Position numbers and translations under genes: made by a program. Of a stretch of DNA of 64,000 nt, positions 41,668 through 50,401 are shown piece by piece. Below the pieces are notes generated by a model that had not been told where the DNA came from, ran no database searches, and saw only the letters and a program-made list of their open reading frames with translations. The stretch is taken from contig CAYNFP010000004.1 in NCBI GenBank assembly GCA_964396655.1, positions 72,520 through 136,519 of the forward strand, read 5' to 3'. Within the stretch, counting starts at the first letter, position 1. Every line of letters begins with the position of its first letter. Source of the DNA: CAYNFP01 sp964396655 (lineage in GTDB: Bacteria > Bacillota_I > Bacilli_A > RF39 > UBA660).

Positions 41668-41805
41668 AAAAAATATTCATTACATAAGGACGAGTTAACC
41701 CCGTGGTACCACCTTATTTTATGAATACTCATACACTTCTCATCTTAACGCGATCAAACGATTTAGCTCCAAAATTGTAAGTTTTATCCTCACTAACTAA
41801 TAATA
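41668..41805 (-). promoter_or_regulatory. T-box leader of tyrS
   Basis: Minus strand carries TAAGGTGGTACCACG (core UGGUACC) and the partner CGTCCTTA. Antiterminator: AUAAGG/CCUUAU, UGGUACC bulge, ACG/CGU upper stem. Outer sequences AGTATTCAT (41721-41729) and ATGAATATT (41672-41680) also pair and end in a T run, so one long hairpin could act as terminator. A TAC (Tyr) triplet sits 60-70 bases upstream. The leader is only about 140 bases, much shorter than a usual T-box, and I cannot draw a normal stem I. Confidence 0.8.
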
Positions 41806-41836
41806 TTTTATCACATTATTTTTTATTTTAAAAGAG

Positions 41837-41870
41837 AAAAAAAACAACTTATTTCTTAGTTGTTTTTTTA
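41837..41870 (-). terminator. terminator after YtxH-like gene
   Basis: AAAACAACT/AGTTGTTTT stem and T run on the minus strand, overlapping the gene's last codons. Confidence 0.8.
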
Positions 41871-42274
41871 GGTTCTTCTTTTTCTAATTTAGTAATTACT
41901 TCTTTGGCTACTTTTATTGCTTGAATTCTAACTTCATCTACAGCTTTTTCTACTACTGGAGTTCCTTTTTTTACTGCATATTTGTATAAATCTTCAGCTT
42001 TTTTCTTAATTACTTCTGATTGTTTTTTAGCAATTTCTAAAACTTTTTCTTTGTCTAATGCTGCAATTTCTTCTTTTAATTCTTCTACCTTTGCAATAAC
42101 ATTATCCTTTACTTCAGAAGGATCTATTTCTTTAAGCTTTTCAAGTAATTCATTTAGTTTTACTTTTAATGCCTCTCTTGTTTTACTTCCTTCTTGTGGT
42201 GCAAATAGAAAACCTAATCCTACGCCTACTGCTACTCCAAACAATACTTTTCCTAATCCTTTGTTCTTACTCAT
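41849..42274 (-). CDS. YtxH-domain protein
   Basis: 141 residues. N-terminal YtxH motif (GKVLFGVAVGVGLGFLFAP followed by QEGSKTRE) gives one Gly-rich membrane segment; then a long Lys/Glu coiled coil. YtxH proteins are induced by envelope or general stress. ATG 42274 (SD GGAAGA) overlaps the upstream gene by 8 bases; longer starts would lie inside it. Last gene of a four-gene envelope set. Confidence 0.88.
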   Translation of the reverse strand: MSKNKGLGKVLFGVAVGVGLGFLFAPQEGSKTREALKVKLNELLEKLKEIDPSEVKDNVIAKVEELKEEIAALDKEKVLEIAKKQSEVIKKKAEDLYKYAVKKGTPVVEKAVDEVRIQAIKVAKEVITKLEKEEPKKTTKK

Positions 42275-42566
42275 TATCTTCCTCTTCCTCCTCATCTTTC
42301 TTTTTCTTTTTTTGGAAAATACTAGTTATTTTATTACTAATAATATTCACAATGAAGTCTCCTAATGACGAAATCTTATCAGTAACTATATCTAAAAATC
42401 CAAATACCCCATTAAGTGTTTCAATTTTATGATTAACATTATCTACCATTTTATCCACTTTATTCATTGTAATAATACTTTTTATACCAAGTATTAATAA
42501 AACTACTAACAACCCAATAAGTAAAATATAAATTATAATTGGTAGAACTTGTCCCAATGCTTCCAC
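42267..42566 (-). CDS. DUF948-like membrane protein
   Basis: 99 residues. One long N-terminal hydrophobic helix (about 8-32), an amphipathic VDNVNHKIETLNGVFGF stretch and a Lys-then-Glu tail. DUF948 proteins pair with YtxH genes in Bacillota, as here (8-base overlap). Family call rests on layout and neighbour. Confidence 0.8.
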   Translation of the reverse strand: MEALGQVLPIIIYILLIGLLVVLLILGIKSIITMNKVDKMVDNVNHKIETLNGVFGFLDIVTDKISSLGDFIVNIISNKITSIFQKKKKKDEEEEEDNE

Positions 42567-42569
42567 TTT

Positions 42570-43448
42570 TTATTCCTCCTTATCTTCGTACATAGAATCA
42601 ATTAAATTAAATAGATCATGCTCTAAAGTATTGTCGTTAACATCTTTTGGTTCTTCCTTTTTCTCTTCTTTTGCAACTACAACTTCTTCTTTCTCTTCTT
42701 CAGCCACATCATTTTCTTCTTCTGCCATCATCTTGTCTTTAGCGGCTTCTTCAAGTTCTCCAATAGATACATTAGCGTTCTTTTCTATTTGATTTAATAA
42801 TTCCTCAATATTTTTTGATGGTTTCGGTAACTCATCTATTTCTTTTTCTAATTGATTAACATTCTCAACTATTTCACTATTAACTCTTGTAAGAGTGTTT
42901 TCTAACTCATCTTCTAAAGTTCCATATGCTTTTCTTCTGACATAATCGTAATTTTTTTCTCCTGTATATGGTTTTGCTGGTTCTTTCTTTTCAAATATTT
43001 CTTCTTTTTTATAATTTTTATCTAAAATACCATACACTGGTGAAATAACAGGACTTGGTTTAAAAGTAGTTGGTTTTGATTCAGTCATTACTGTTTTTGG
43101 AGTTTCCTCTCTTCTAGGAGTATATGTAGCTTTTTCTTCTAGTTCTTTTTGTAATTCTAATATATTAGTCTTACTTCTAGTTCTAATAGGCTCGTCCTCT
43201 TCTTCAAACACCGGAAAATCAAATGTTTTCTCAGTCTTAAATAATTCTCTTTCAGAAAAAGCACTTTTTTCTTCTGGTTCACTACTTCTGAAAGTTCTTA
43301 CAGAAGTTTCAGGAGAAGAAATATCTTGAATTATAGGTTTAATTTCTTCTTTCTTTATTTCTTTTATTTCTTTTTTTTCTTCTTTTGGGTTTACATCAAC
43401 TATTTCTTCATCATAGAATATATCTTTAATTTTTTTAAATAATCCCAT
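42570..43448 (-). CDS. acidic low-complexity cytoplasmic protein
   Basis: 292 residues from ATG 43448 behind AGAGGTG. N-terminus MGLFKKIKDIFYDEE looks like a membrane-surface amphipathic helix. The body is Glu/Lys-rich with a central short conserved-looking patch (PVISPVYGILDKNYKKEE) and a long acidic tail. No enzyme motifs. It lies 3 bases from the DUF948-like gene and 15 after the lipoprotein gene, so it belongs to the envelope operon. Function unknown. Confidence 0.82.
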   Translation of the reverse strand: MGLFKKIKDIFYDEEIVDVNPKEEKKEIKEIKKEEIKPIIQDISSPETSVRTFRSSEPEEKSAFSERELFKTEKTFDFPVFEEEDEPIRTRSKTNILELQKELEEKATYTPRREETPKTVMTESKPTTFKPSPVISPVYGILDKNYKKEEIFEKKEPAKPYTGEKNYDYVRRKAYGTLEDELENTLTRVNSEIVENVNQLEKEIDELPKPSKNIEELLNQIEKNANVSIGELEEAAKDKMMAEEENDVAEEEKEEVVVAKEEKKEEPKDVNDNTLEHDLFNLIDSMYEDKEE

Positions 43449-43463
43449 TAAATGCACCTCTTT

Positions 43464-44123
43464 CTAATTTATTACATCCGGATCTTCAATTTTGTCATCA
43501 ATTTTTCCAGTATATTTATCATATAATTCTAAGTAATAAGCATGAGATTTTGTTTCCGAAGCTTTTTTAGGTTTAAATATCTTATACGTTGTCTCATTAA
43601 ATTCTAAAACATCTTCTCCTAATTTATTATTTATTACTGTATTATTATATTTTATTGAGGCTAAAATATATGCCATATTCATAGCCGATTTCTTTAACTC
43701 ACTTTCTTTTACCTGTGTCTCTATTATAGCATAATTATATACCATTTTAATATAAAAGTAATTATTATTTTTAACAACTTCTAAAAAACCAGCCTTATTT
43801 TCATTACCTAATTCTATATATTTATATAAACTAGTTTCTGAATCTTTCTCAATTTCGGCTTTATTATAATAACTTACTAAATCAACATTTAAATAATATT
43901 CTATACCTTCATGCTTTAATATTTGAATATTATCTCTATCCTCATTTAATATAAAACCTCTAGGAAGATAATATCTATATCCCACATTATTTGTATTATA
44001 CAAATTTTCATTTTGATTGATTGCCATTTTAACGCTGTCTTCTAATGAAATTGTATCTAAATTATAAGCTGCACAACCTGTCATAAAAAATATAGCAACT
44101 ATAATTATAATTTTTTTATACAT
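43464..44123 (-). CDS. predicted lipoprotein
   Basis: 219 residues. Signal peptide with lipobox FMTGCA, cleavage before Cys17. The mature part has alternating charged and aromatic strands (YRYYLPRGFILNEDRD). No family recognised. First gene of the set 43464-41849 (lipoprotein, acidic protein, DUF948-like, YtxH). Confidence 0.82.
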   Translation of the reverse strand: MYKKIIIIVAIFFMTGCAAYNLDTISLEDSVKMAINQNENLYNTNNVGYRYYLPRGFILNEDRDNIQILKHEGIEYYLNVDLVSYYNKAEIEKDSETSLYKYIELGNENKAGFLEVVKNNNYFYIKMVYNYAIIETQVKESELKKSAMNMAYILASIKYNNTVINNKLGEDVLEFNETTYKIFKPKKASETKSHAYYLELYDKYTGKIDDKIEDPDVIN

Positions 44124-44172
44124 AAAATCTCCAATTCAAATATATTATATCAAATATATTTTTTAAATTAAA

Positions 44173-44805
44173 CTACTTGTTATTAATAATTTTACTGTAA
44201 ATAGACACATAATTGATATTTTTACCTTTAAGAGTAAATTTCTTTTCATATTCTGTTTTGAATTCATCATTTCTATTTCTATCTACTTCTATTATATTAT
44301 AACCATATTCTTCAAAAGATTTTAAAGAATCTTCAAAAAAATCATCATTATCTGACTTTAATTCTATATTGGCAGAATCTTTAAATATTAAATCATATAA
44401 TTTAAGAAAATTTTCATGAGTTAATCTTCTTCTATGATGCTTCTTTTTAGGCCATGGATCAGAAAAATTTAAATAGATTTTATTAATTTCCTTATCAAAT
44501 ATATCTGTTATATTTGTAGCATTTTCATTTATTAATTTTAAATTTTTTATTTCAATGTCATTTAATTTTTTTATAGCGTATACTAAAACACTATCATACT
44601 TTTCTAAACCAATATAGTTAATATTAGGATTAGTTATTGCTTTTTTTATTATGAAGTCTCCCTTGCCCATTCCAATTTCTAGTTCAATAGGACTATTATT
44701 ATTAAATAATTCATTCCATTTACTTTTATATTTTTGTGGTTCACAAACAAAATAATTGGACTTTGATATAGTTTCATATGCATTTTTAATTTTTTTCAAT
44801 CTCAT
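44173..44805 (-). CDS. trmB: tRNA (guanine-N7)-methyltransferase
   Basis: 210 residues, SAM-dependent, methylates G46 of tRNA. EIGMGKGDF (SAM site), NFSDPWPKKKHHRRRL (the family's signature with catalytic Asp), and the C-terminal TEYEKKF. Normal length. It ends about 50 bases from the lipoprotein start and shares its strand. Confidence 0.95.
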   Translation of the reverse strand: MRLKKIKNAYETISKSNYFVCEPQKYKSKWNELFNNNSPIELEIGMGKGDFIIKKAITNPNINYIGLEKYDSVLVYAIKKLNDIEIKNLKLINENATNITDIFDKEINKIYLNFSDPWPKKKHHRRRLTHENFLKLYDLIFKDSANIELKSDNDDFFEDSLKSFEEYGYNIIEVDRNRNDEFKTEYEKKFTLKGKNINYVSIYSKIINNK

Positions 44806-44870
44806 AAATAATCACTTTTTTATTATACACTAAAAATGAGCATTTGTCATATAATGTATAAGGTGAGAAT

Positions 44871-45215
44871 ATGAAAAAAAATAGAAATTTTTATACAAAC
44901 AATACTTCTGGAGGATTCTATAATCCTAATATGATGAATTCAAGTGGAATGCCACCATCAGGATATAATCAACCTAGTATGGGTTATAATCCTAATATGG
45001 GATATGGCCCTGGCGTTGGCCCTAATGGTATGATGCCCCCAAACTCTTATGCTGACCCAAATTCAGTCTATGGATACTCAGATGATACTTCATTAGAAAG
45101 TAAAATTGCAAAATTAGAAAGACAAGTAAGAAAACTTGAAATGAGAGTTTCTAAATTAGAATCTTCTTCAGAAAATTTTGTTGAAGACTCTACTAATAAT
45201 ATGTTTATGATTTAA
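44871..45215 (+). CDS. Gly/Pro/Asn/Tyr-rich protein with C-terminal coiled coil (coat-like)
   Basis: 114 residues. First 70 are low complexity with SGYNQPSMGYNPNMGYGP repeats, like coat or crust proteins; residues 78-102 form a heptad coiled coil (KIAKLERQVRKLEMRVSKLE). SD AAGGTGAG. TATAAT at 44850 lies within a possible sigma-E-like CATATAAT. It is followed by two CotF-like genes on the same strand, so a role in the spore coat is likely by context. Confidence 0.78.
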   Translation: MKKNRNFYTNNTSGGFYNPNMMNSSGMPPSGYNQPSMGYNPNMGYGPGVGPNGMMPPNSYADPNSVYGYSDDTSLESKIAKLERQVRKLEMRVSKLESSSENFVEDSTNNMFMI

Positions 45216-45292
45216 CTTTTTTTACCTTGTAAATTTTTTCCAGAATTAATATTGATTTTAAGGTTAACATTATAAATGGAGGAAAATTTATT

Positions 45293-45484
45293 ATGACACA
45301 AAAAGAGTTATTATATATTGAAGATATATATAATCATGAAAAGTTATTCATTAAAATAGCCGAACATTTCAAAAACGAATTATCTGATGAAAATTATACC
45401 AATATTATTGAAGATCAAATTAAAGAACATAATTCATTATGCAAAAAATTAGAAAAATTATTAGAAGGTGTTTCTAATGGATAA
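45293..45484 (+). CDS. CotF-family small protein, N-terminal partner
   Basis: 63 residues, helical, with SD TGGAGG 8 bases upstream. Resembles the first helices of CotF-type coat proteins (KLFIKIAEHFKNEL). It overlaps the next gene by 8 bases. The pair looks like one CotF divided in two translation-coupled genes. No signal peptide. Confidence 0.72.
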   Translation: MTQKELLYIEDIYNHEKLFIKIAEHFKNELSDENYTNIIEDQIKEHNSLCKKLEKLLEGVSNG

Positions 45485-45722
45485 AGAAATATTAGAAATG
45501 TTATTATCATTATCAAAATCATTAATTAAACTCTACTGTGATGCCTCTATAGAAAGTAGCAATAAAAAAGTAAGTTCAGTTATGTCAGATGGATTAAATA
45601 AAACTTTAGGATTACAACAAGAATTGTATGGGCAAATGAATGAAGATGGTTTTTATCAAGTTCAAAATGTTAATCAATCAGAAATAACCAAAACATTAAA
45701 CAAATTAACTCAAGACAAATAA
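45477..45722 (+). CDS. CotF-family spore coat protein, C-terminal partner
   Basis: 81 residues from ATG 45477 (SD AGAAGGTG; a GTG upstream in frame would lie too early). Matches the CotF ferritin-like C-terminal half: SLIKLYCDASIESSN, LGLQQELYGQMNEDGFYQVQNV. It ends in a bidirectional terminator shared with tuf. Confidence 0.8.
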   Translation: MDKEILEMLLSLSKSLIKLYCDASIESSNKKVSSVMSDGLNKTLGLQQELYGQMNEDGFYQVQNVNQSEITKTLNKLTQDK

Positions 45723-45752
45723 AAAAAATGCAAAATAATTGCATTTTTTTTA
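45722..45752. terminator. bidirectional terminator between coat gene and tuf
   Basis: AAAAAAATGCAA/TTGCATTTTTTT hairpin with A and T runs on both sides. Confidence 0.85.
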
Positions 45753-45763
45753 GTGTTATTTAA

Positions 45764-46933
45764 TTATTCAATAATTGCTGAAACTACACCAGCACCAACT
45801 GTATGTCCGCCTTCACGGATTGAGAATTGTGTACCGTTTTCAATAGCAATTTTTGTTATTAATTCAACTGTAAGATCAACTTTATCTCCTGGCATTACCA
45901 TTTCAGTTCCTTGTGGTAATTCAATTACACCAGTAACATCAGTTGTTCTGAAATAAAACTGTGGTCTATAATTACTGAAGAATGGAGTATGACGTCCGCC
46001 TTCTTCTTTTGATAATACATAAACACTAGCTTTAAATTTCTTATGAGGAGTAACACTTCCTGGTTTAGCTAAGATTTGTCCTCTTTCAACATCTTCTCTG
46101 TTAATTCCACGAAGTAATACACCAGCATTATCTCCTGCTTCAGCATAATCTAATGATTTTCTGAACATTTCAATACCTGTTACTACTGCTTTTCTAGTAT
46201 CTCTTAAACCTATGATTTCAACTTCATCATTAAGATTTAATTTACCTCTTTCAACACGTCCAGTAACAACTGTTCCACGTCCTGTAATAGTAAATACATC
46301 TTCAACGCTCATTAAGAAAGGTTTGTCAGTATCTCTAACTGGAGTATCAATCCATGAATCTACTGCAGCCATTAAATCTCTAATAGATTTTTCAGCTGTA
46401 GCATCTCCTTCAAGAGCTTTAAGAGCAGAACCTCTGATTATTGGAGTATTGTCTCCATCAAATCCGTATTCTGTTAAAAGTTCACGAACTTCCATTTCAA
46501 CTAAGTCTAATAACTCAGCATCATCTACCATATCGCATTTGTTAATGAATACTACCATTTTAGGAACGCCAACTTGTCTTGATAATAAGATGTGTTCTCT
46601 TGTTTGAGGCATAGGTCCATCTGTAGCTGAAACTACTAGGATTGCGCCATCCATTTGAGCAGCACCTGTAATCATATTTTTAACATAGTCTGCATGTCCT
46701 GGACAGTCAACGTGAGCATAGTGACGTTTTTCAGTCTCATACTCAACGTGAGCTGTATTAATAGTGATTCCTCTTTCTCTTTCTTCTGGAGCTTTGTCTA
46801 TATCTGCATATGCAACAAATTTTCCAAAATATTTTGTAATTGCTGCTGTTAAAGTTGTTTTACCGTGATCAACGTGTCCAATTGTACCAATGTTTACATG
46901 TGGTTTTGAACGATTAAATTTTTCTCTTGCCAT
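45764..46933 (-). CDS. tuf: elongation factor Tu
   Basis: 389 residues. GHVDHGKTT (G1), DCPGHADY (G3), NKCDMVD (G4), and the full three-domain length. Delivers aminoacyl-tRNA. It is separated from fusA by a 91-base gap containing a hairpin (46975-46999). Codon use here and in fusA/rpsL shows more GC in third positions than in neighbouring genes, as usual for highly expressed genes. Confidence 0.98.
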   Translation of the reverse strand: MAREKFNRSKPHVNIGTIGHVDHGKTTLTAAITKYFGKFVAYADIDKAPEERERGITINTAHVEYETEKRHYAHVDCPGHADYVKNMITGAAQMDGAILVVSATDGPMPQTREHILLSRQVGVPKMVVFINKCDMVDDAELLDLVEMEVRELLTEYGFDGDNTPIIRGSALKALEGDATAEKSIRDLMAAVDSWIDTPVRDTDKPFLMSVEDVFTITGRGTVVTGRVERGKLNLNDEVEIIGLRDTRKAVVTGIEMFRKSLDYAEAGDNAGVLLRGINREDVERGQILAKPGSVTPHKKFKASVYVLSKEEGGRHTPFFSNYRPQFYFRTTDVTGVIELPQGTEMVMPGDKVDLTVELITKIAIENGTQFSIREGGHTVGAGVVSAIIE

Positions 46934-46974
46934 AATATTTTTTCCTCTCTTTCTTTACAAATATTATTTTATCT

Positions 46975-46999
46975 AATACTTGATTTTTTTTCAAGTATT
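46975..46999 (-). other. hairpin between fusA and tuf
   Basis: 9-base stem AATACTTGA/TCAAGTATT with an A7 loop on the minus strand and no following T run. It may be an mRNA processing or stability element. Confidence 0.5.
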
Positions 47000-47024
47000 A
47001 TTAACATTTTTTATATACAATAAA

Positions 47025-49097
47025 TTATTGTACACTGTTTCTTTTTATAATTTCTGCTTCTATATTTTTAGGTACTTCTTCATAATGATCAAAGAACATT
47101 TGAGAAGTTCCTCTACCTTGTGTATTACTTCTTAAAGAAGTTGTGTAACCAAACATTTCTGATAATGGTACCATCGCACTAATACACAAATTTTTACCTC
47201 TTGATTCATTTCCTAGAGGTCTTCCTCTTCTACCTGTTAAGTCTCCCATAACAGTTCCCATAAATTCTTCTGGAACTACTACATCAACTTTCATAATAGG
47301 TTCAAGGATTGTAGGATTACATTTATTTTTAGATTCTTTTAATGCCATTGAAGCTGCGATTTTAAATGCCATTTCTGATGAGTCAACATCATGATAACTT
47401 CCGTCAAATAATGTACATTTTACATCAACCATTGGATATCCAGCAATAACTCCTCCTGCTAAAGCTTCTTGAAGTCCTTTATCAATTACTGAAATATATT
47501 CACGAGGAACAACTCCTCCAACAATTGCATCTACAAATTCATAACCCTTATCTTTATTAGGTTCAAAACGTACCCATACGTGACCGTATTGTCCACGTCC
47601 ACCTGATTGCTTAATATATTTTCCTTCACACTCACCTTTTTGTCTAATTGTTTCACGATAAGCAACTTGAGGTTTACCAACATTTACTTCAACCGCAAAT
47701 TCTCTTCTCATTCTATCAACCAAAACATCTAAGTGTAATTCTCCCATACCAGCTATAATTGTTTGACCTGTTTCATGATCAGTTGATGCTCTAAATGATG
47801 GATCTTCTTTTGCTAATTTCTGTAAAGCAATACCCATTTTTTCTTGATCATTTTTTGATTTAGGTTCAACTGCTAATTGAATAACAGGTTCTGGGAATAC
47901 CATCTTTTCAAGAATAACTTGACTGTTTTCTGCACAAAGTGTATCACCTGTAGTTGTATCTTTAAGACCAACTGCAGCTGCTATTTCACCTGCATAAACT
48001 TCAGGAATTTCTTGTCTTTGATTAGCATGCATTAATAGTATTCTTCCGATTCTTTCTTTTTCTCCACGAGTAGAGTTCATAATATAACTTCCACTCTTAA
48101 GAGTTCCAGAATATACTCTAAAGAAAGTTAAGTTACCAACAAATGGATCATTCATAACTTTAAATGCTAAAGCTGAGAATGGTTCACTATCTGATGCTTT
48201 TCTTTCAATAGGATTATCTCTCATATCTATACCTTTAACTGGAGGTATATCTGTTGGAGATGGTAAATAATCTATAACTGCATCTAATGCTAATTTTACT
48301 CCCATATTTCCTAATGCTGATCCACATAATACTGGGAAGAATTCAACAGCTAAAACACCATTACGTATAGCTTTTTTAATCATTTCTATACTAACTTCTT
48401 TACCTTCAAGATATGTTTCCATTAATTCATCACTATACATAGAAACTGTTTCAATAAGTTCATTTCTTTTAGTTTCACATATAGATTTTAATTCTGATGG
48501 AATTTCTATCTCATTTGGTTCTTCGTGTTGTTCTCCGTCATATTCATATGCTTTCATAGTTATTAAATCAACAATACCTTTAAATGTTTCTCCATCGCCT
48601 ATAGGCCATTGAATTGGAGCACTACTTTCAGATAATCTATCTTTAATACTATTCAAGCTCATTGGGAAATCTGCACCAATTTTATCCATTTTATTTGCAA
48701 ATATCAATCTAGGTACTTTATATTCATCCGCTTGTCTCCAAACTTGTTCAGTTTGAGTTTCAACACCAGCTTGAGCATCTATTAGAGCAATAGCTCCATC
48801 AAGAACTCTTAAGCTTCTTTCAACTTCAATAGTGAAGTCTACGTGTCCCGGTGTATCTATGATATTGTATCTAAAATTTTTCCAATGTGCTGTTGTAGCA
48901 GCACTTGTAATTGTAATTCCTCTTTCTTTTTCTTGTTCCATCCAGTCCATTTGAGAAGCTCCATCATGAGTCTCTCCAATTTTATGAGTTTTACCTGTAT
49001 GGAATAAAACACGTTCCGTAAATGTAGTCTTACCAGCATCTATATGTGCCATAATACCAATATTACGTAATTTATCTAATGATACGTCACGCGCCAT
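47025..49097 (-). CDS. fusA: elongation factor G
   Basis: 690 residues. AHIDAGKTT (G1), DTPGHVDF (G3), NKMDK (G4), then domains II-V. Translocates tRNA and mRNA on the ribosome. Follows rpsG by 17 bases in the str operon. Confidence 0.98.
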   Translation of the reverse strand: MARDVSLDKLRNIGIMAHIDAGKTTFTERVLFHTGKTHKIGETHDGASQMDWMEQEKERGITITSAATTAHWKNFRYNIIDTPGHVDFTIEVERSLRVLDGAIALIDAQAGVETQTEQVWRQADEYKVPRLIFANKMDKIGADFPMSLNSIKDRLSESSAPIQWPIGDGETFKGIVDLITMKAYEYDGEQHEEPNEIEIPSELKSICETKRNELIETVSMYSDELMETYLEGKEVSIEMIKKAIRNGVLAVEFFPVLCGSALGNMGVKLALDAVIDYLPSPTDIPPVKGIDMRDNPIERKASDSEPFSALAFKVMNDPFVGNLTFFRVYSGTLKSGSYIMNSTRGEKERIGRILLMHANQRQEIPEVYAGEIAAAVGLKDTTTGDTLCAENSQVILEKMVFPEPVIQLAVEPKSKNDQEKMGIALQKLAKEDPSFRASTDHETGQTIIAGMGELHLDVLVDRMRREFAVEVNVGKPQVAYRETIRQKGECEGKYIKQSGGRGQYGHVWVRFEPNKDKGYEFVDAIVGGVVPREYISVIDKGLQEALAGGVIAGYPMVDVKCTLFDGSYHDVDSSEMAFKIAASMALKESKNKCNPTILEPIMKVDVVVPEEFMGTVMGDLTGRRGRPLGNESRGKNLCISAMVPLSEMFGYTTSLRSNTQGRGTSQMFFDHYEEVPKNIEAEIIKRNSVQ

Positions 49098-49114
49098 AAA
49101 CTAACTCCTCTCTA

Positions 49115-49582
49115 TTACCATCTGTAATGTGCATAAGCTTTATTAGCCTCTGCCATCTTGTGTGTGTCTTCACGTTTCTTACATGCTCCACCAACACCAT
49201 TTGAAGCATCCATTAATTCAGCAGCAAGTTTCTCTGCCATTCCTTTTCCATTTCTATTTTTAGCATATTGAATTAACCAACGAAATGCTAAAGCCTGACT
49301 TCTATCTGGTTTAACTTCTGTAGGTACTTGATAATTACTACCACCTACACGTCTAGATCTAATTTCTAATGCGGGCTTAATATTATCTAGAGCTTTTTCA
49401 AAAACTTCAACCGGATCATTACCAGTTTTTTTCTTTATAATATCAAATGCATCATATAATATAGTTTGAGCTGTTCCTTTTTTACCATCTACCATGATAC
49501 CATTTATTAATTTAGTAACCATTTTAGATTTATAAATTGGATCCGCTAAAACTTCTCTTTTTTCTGCTTGTCTTTTACGCAT
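49115..49582 (-). CDS. rpsG: 30S ribosomal protein S7
   Basis: 155 residues, MRKRQAEKREVLADP start and GGSNYQVPTEV. Binds the 3' major domain of 16S rRNA. SD AAAGGAG. Normal length. Confidence 0.98.
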   Translation of the reverse strand: MRKRQAEKREVLADPIYKSKMVTKLINGIMVDGKKGTAQTILYDAFDIIKKKTGNDPVEVFEKALDNIKPALEIRSRRVGGSNYQVPTEVKPDRSQALAFRWLIQYAKNRNGKGMAEKLAAELMDASNGVGGACKKREDTHKMAEANKAYAHYRW

Positions 49583-49611
49583 AATATTCTCCTTTCATTA
49601 TATTAATTAAT

Positions 49612-50028
49612 TTATTTATTTTTAGGTCTTTTTGCTCCGTATTTACTTCTACCTTGTCTTCTTTTATCAACACCGGCAGTATCTAATGTACCACGAATGA
49701 TATGATAACGAACTCCAATAAGATCTTTAACACGTCCACCTCTCATAAGAATTACACTATGTTCTTGCAAGTTGTGTCCTTCTCCAGGTATATAACATGT
49801 TACTTCAGAACCATTACTTAATCTAACACGAGCATACTTACGTAAAGCTGAATTAGGCTTTTTAGGTGCTTTAGTACCAACACGAGTACAAACCCCACGT
49901 TTTTGAGGTGAATTATAATCAGATTTCTTTCTATCTTTAGTATTAAATCCATAATTCAAAACTGGGCTTTTACTTTTTTTAACCTTTTGTTTTCTTTTGT
50001 TTCTTATTAATTGATTGATTGTAGGCAT
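49612..50028 (-). CDS. rpsL: 30S ribosomal protein S12
   Basis: 138 residues, MPTINQLIRNKRK, and the decoding-site loops TKAPKKPNSALRK and GGRVKDLIGVRYH. The lysines where streptomycin resistance arises are wild-type (PKKPNSALRK). First gene of the str operon. Confidence 0.98.
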   Translation of the reverse strand: MPTINQLIRNKRKQKVKKSKSPVLNYGFNTKDRKKSDYNSPQKRGVCTRVGTKAPKKPNSALRKYARVRLSNGSEVTCYIPGEGHNLQEHSVILMRGGRVKDLIGVRYHIIRGTLDTAGVDKRRQGRSKYGAKRPKNK

Positions 50029-50116
50029 ATATTTTCTCCTTTCTTATTACACATTTCCAGGTGTATCATTTTTCGTTTTTTAAATAAGTTTTCTTAGAAA
50101 ACTCAAAACTTATATA

Positions 50117-50145
50117 ATCATACTATTATATGTATTAATTGTCAA
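50117..50145 (-). promoter_or_regulatory. promoter of the str operon
   Basis: On the minus strand: TTGACA (50140-50145), 17-base spacer, TATGAT (50117-50122). A small leader hairpin (AGTTTTC/GAAAACT) follows. Confidence 0.85.
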
Positions 50146-50155
50146 TAATTTTTAT

Positions 50156-50401
50156 TTATTTTTTTACAAAATCTATTTTATAACCTATAGAGTTTAAAAG
50201 TTTAATTAAAGTGTTAAGACTTGGAGATTGTTTACCCTTTTCTATTCTAGCAAGCATTGGTTGTTTAAAATCTATTAAATCACATAAATCTCTTTGAGAT
50301 AATCCTTCATCTTTTCTAATTTTAACTAACTTACAAATTAATTCATATTCTTCATTTAACAAATTTTTTTCGTTTTTAATATATTTTTTAATCTTATTCA
50401 T
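50156..50401 (-). CDS. XRE-family antitoxin
   Basis: 81 residues with a helix-turn-helix (GLSQRDLCDLIDFKQPMLARIEKGKQSPSL near 33-62). Binds DNA and presumably represses its own operon and neutralises the overlapping toxin. Overlaps the toxin gene by 8 bases. Toxin-before-antitoxin order is as in HigBA. Confidence 0.82.
   Translation of the reverse strand: MNKIKKYIKNEKNLLNEEYELICKLVKIRKDEGLSQRDLCDLIDFKQPMLARIEKGKQSPSLNTLIKLLNSIGYKIDFVKK

Noticed and set aside
48857..49039. 60-codon ORF within fusA
   Set aside because: Off-frame shadow of the strongly conserved EF-G G domain.
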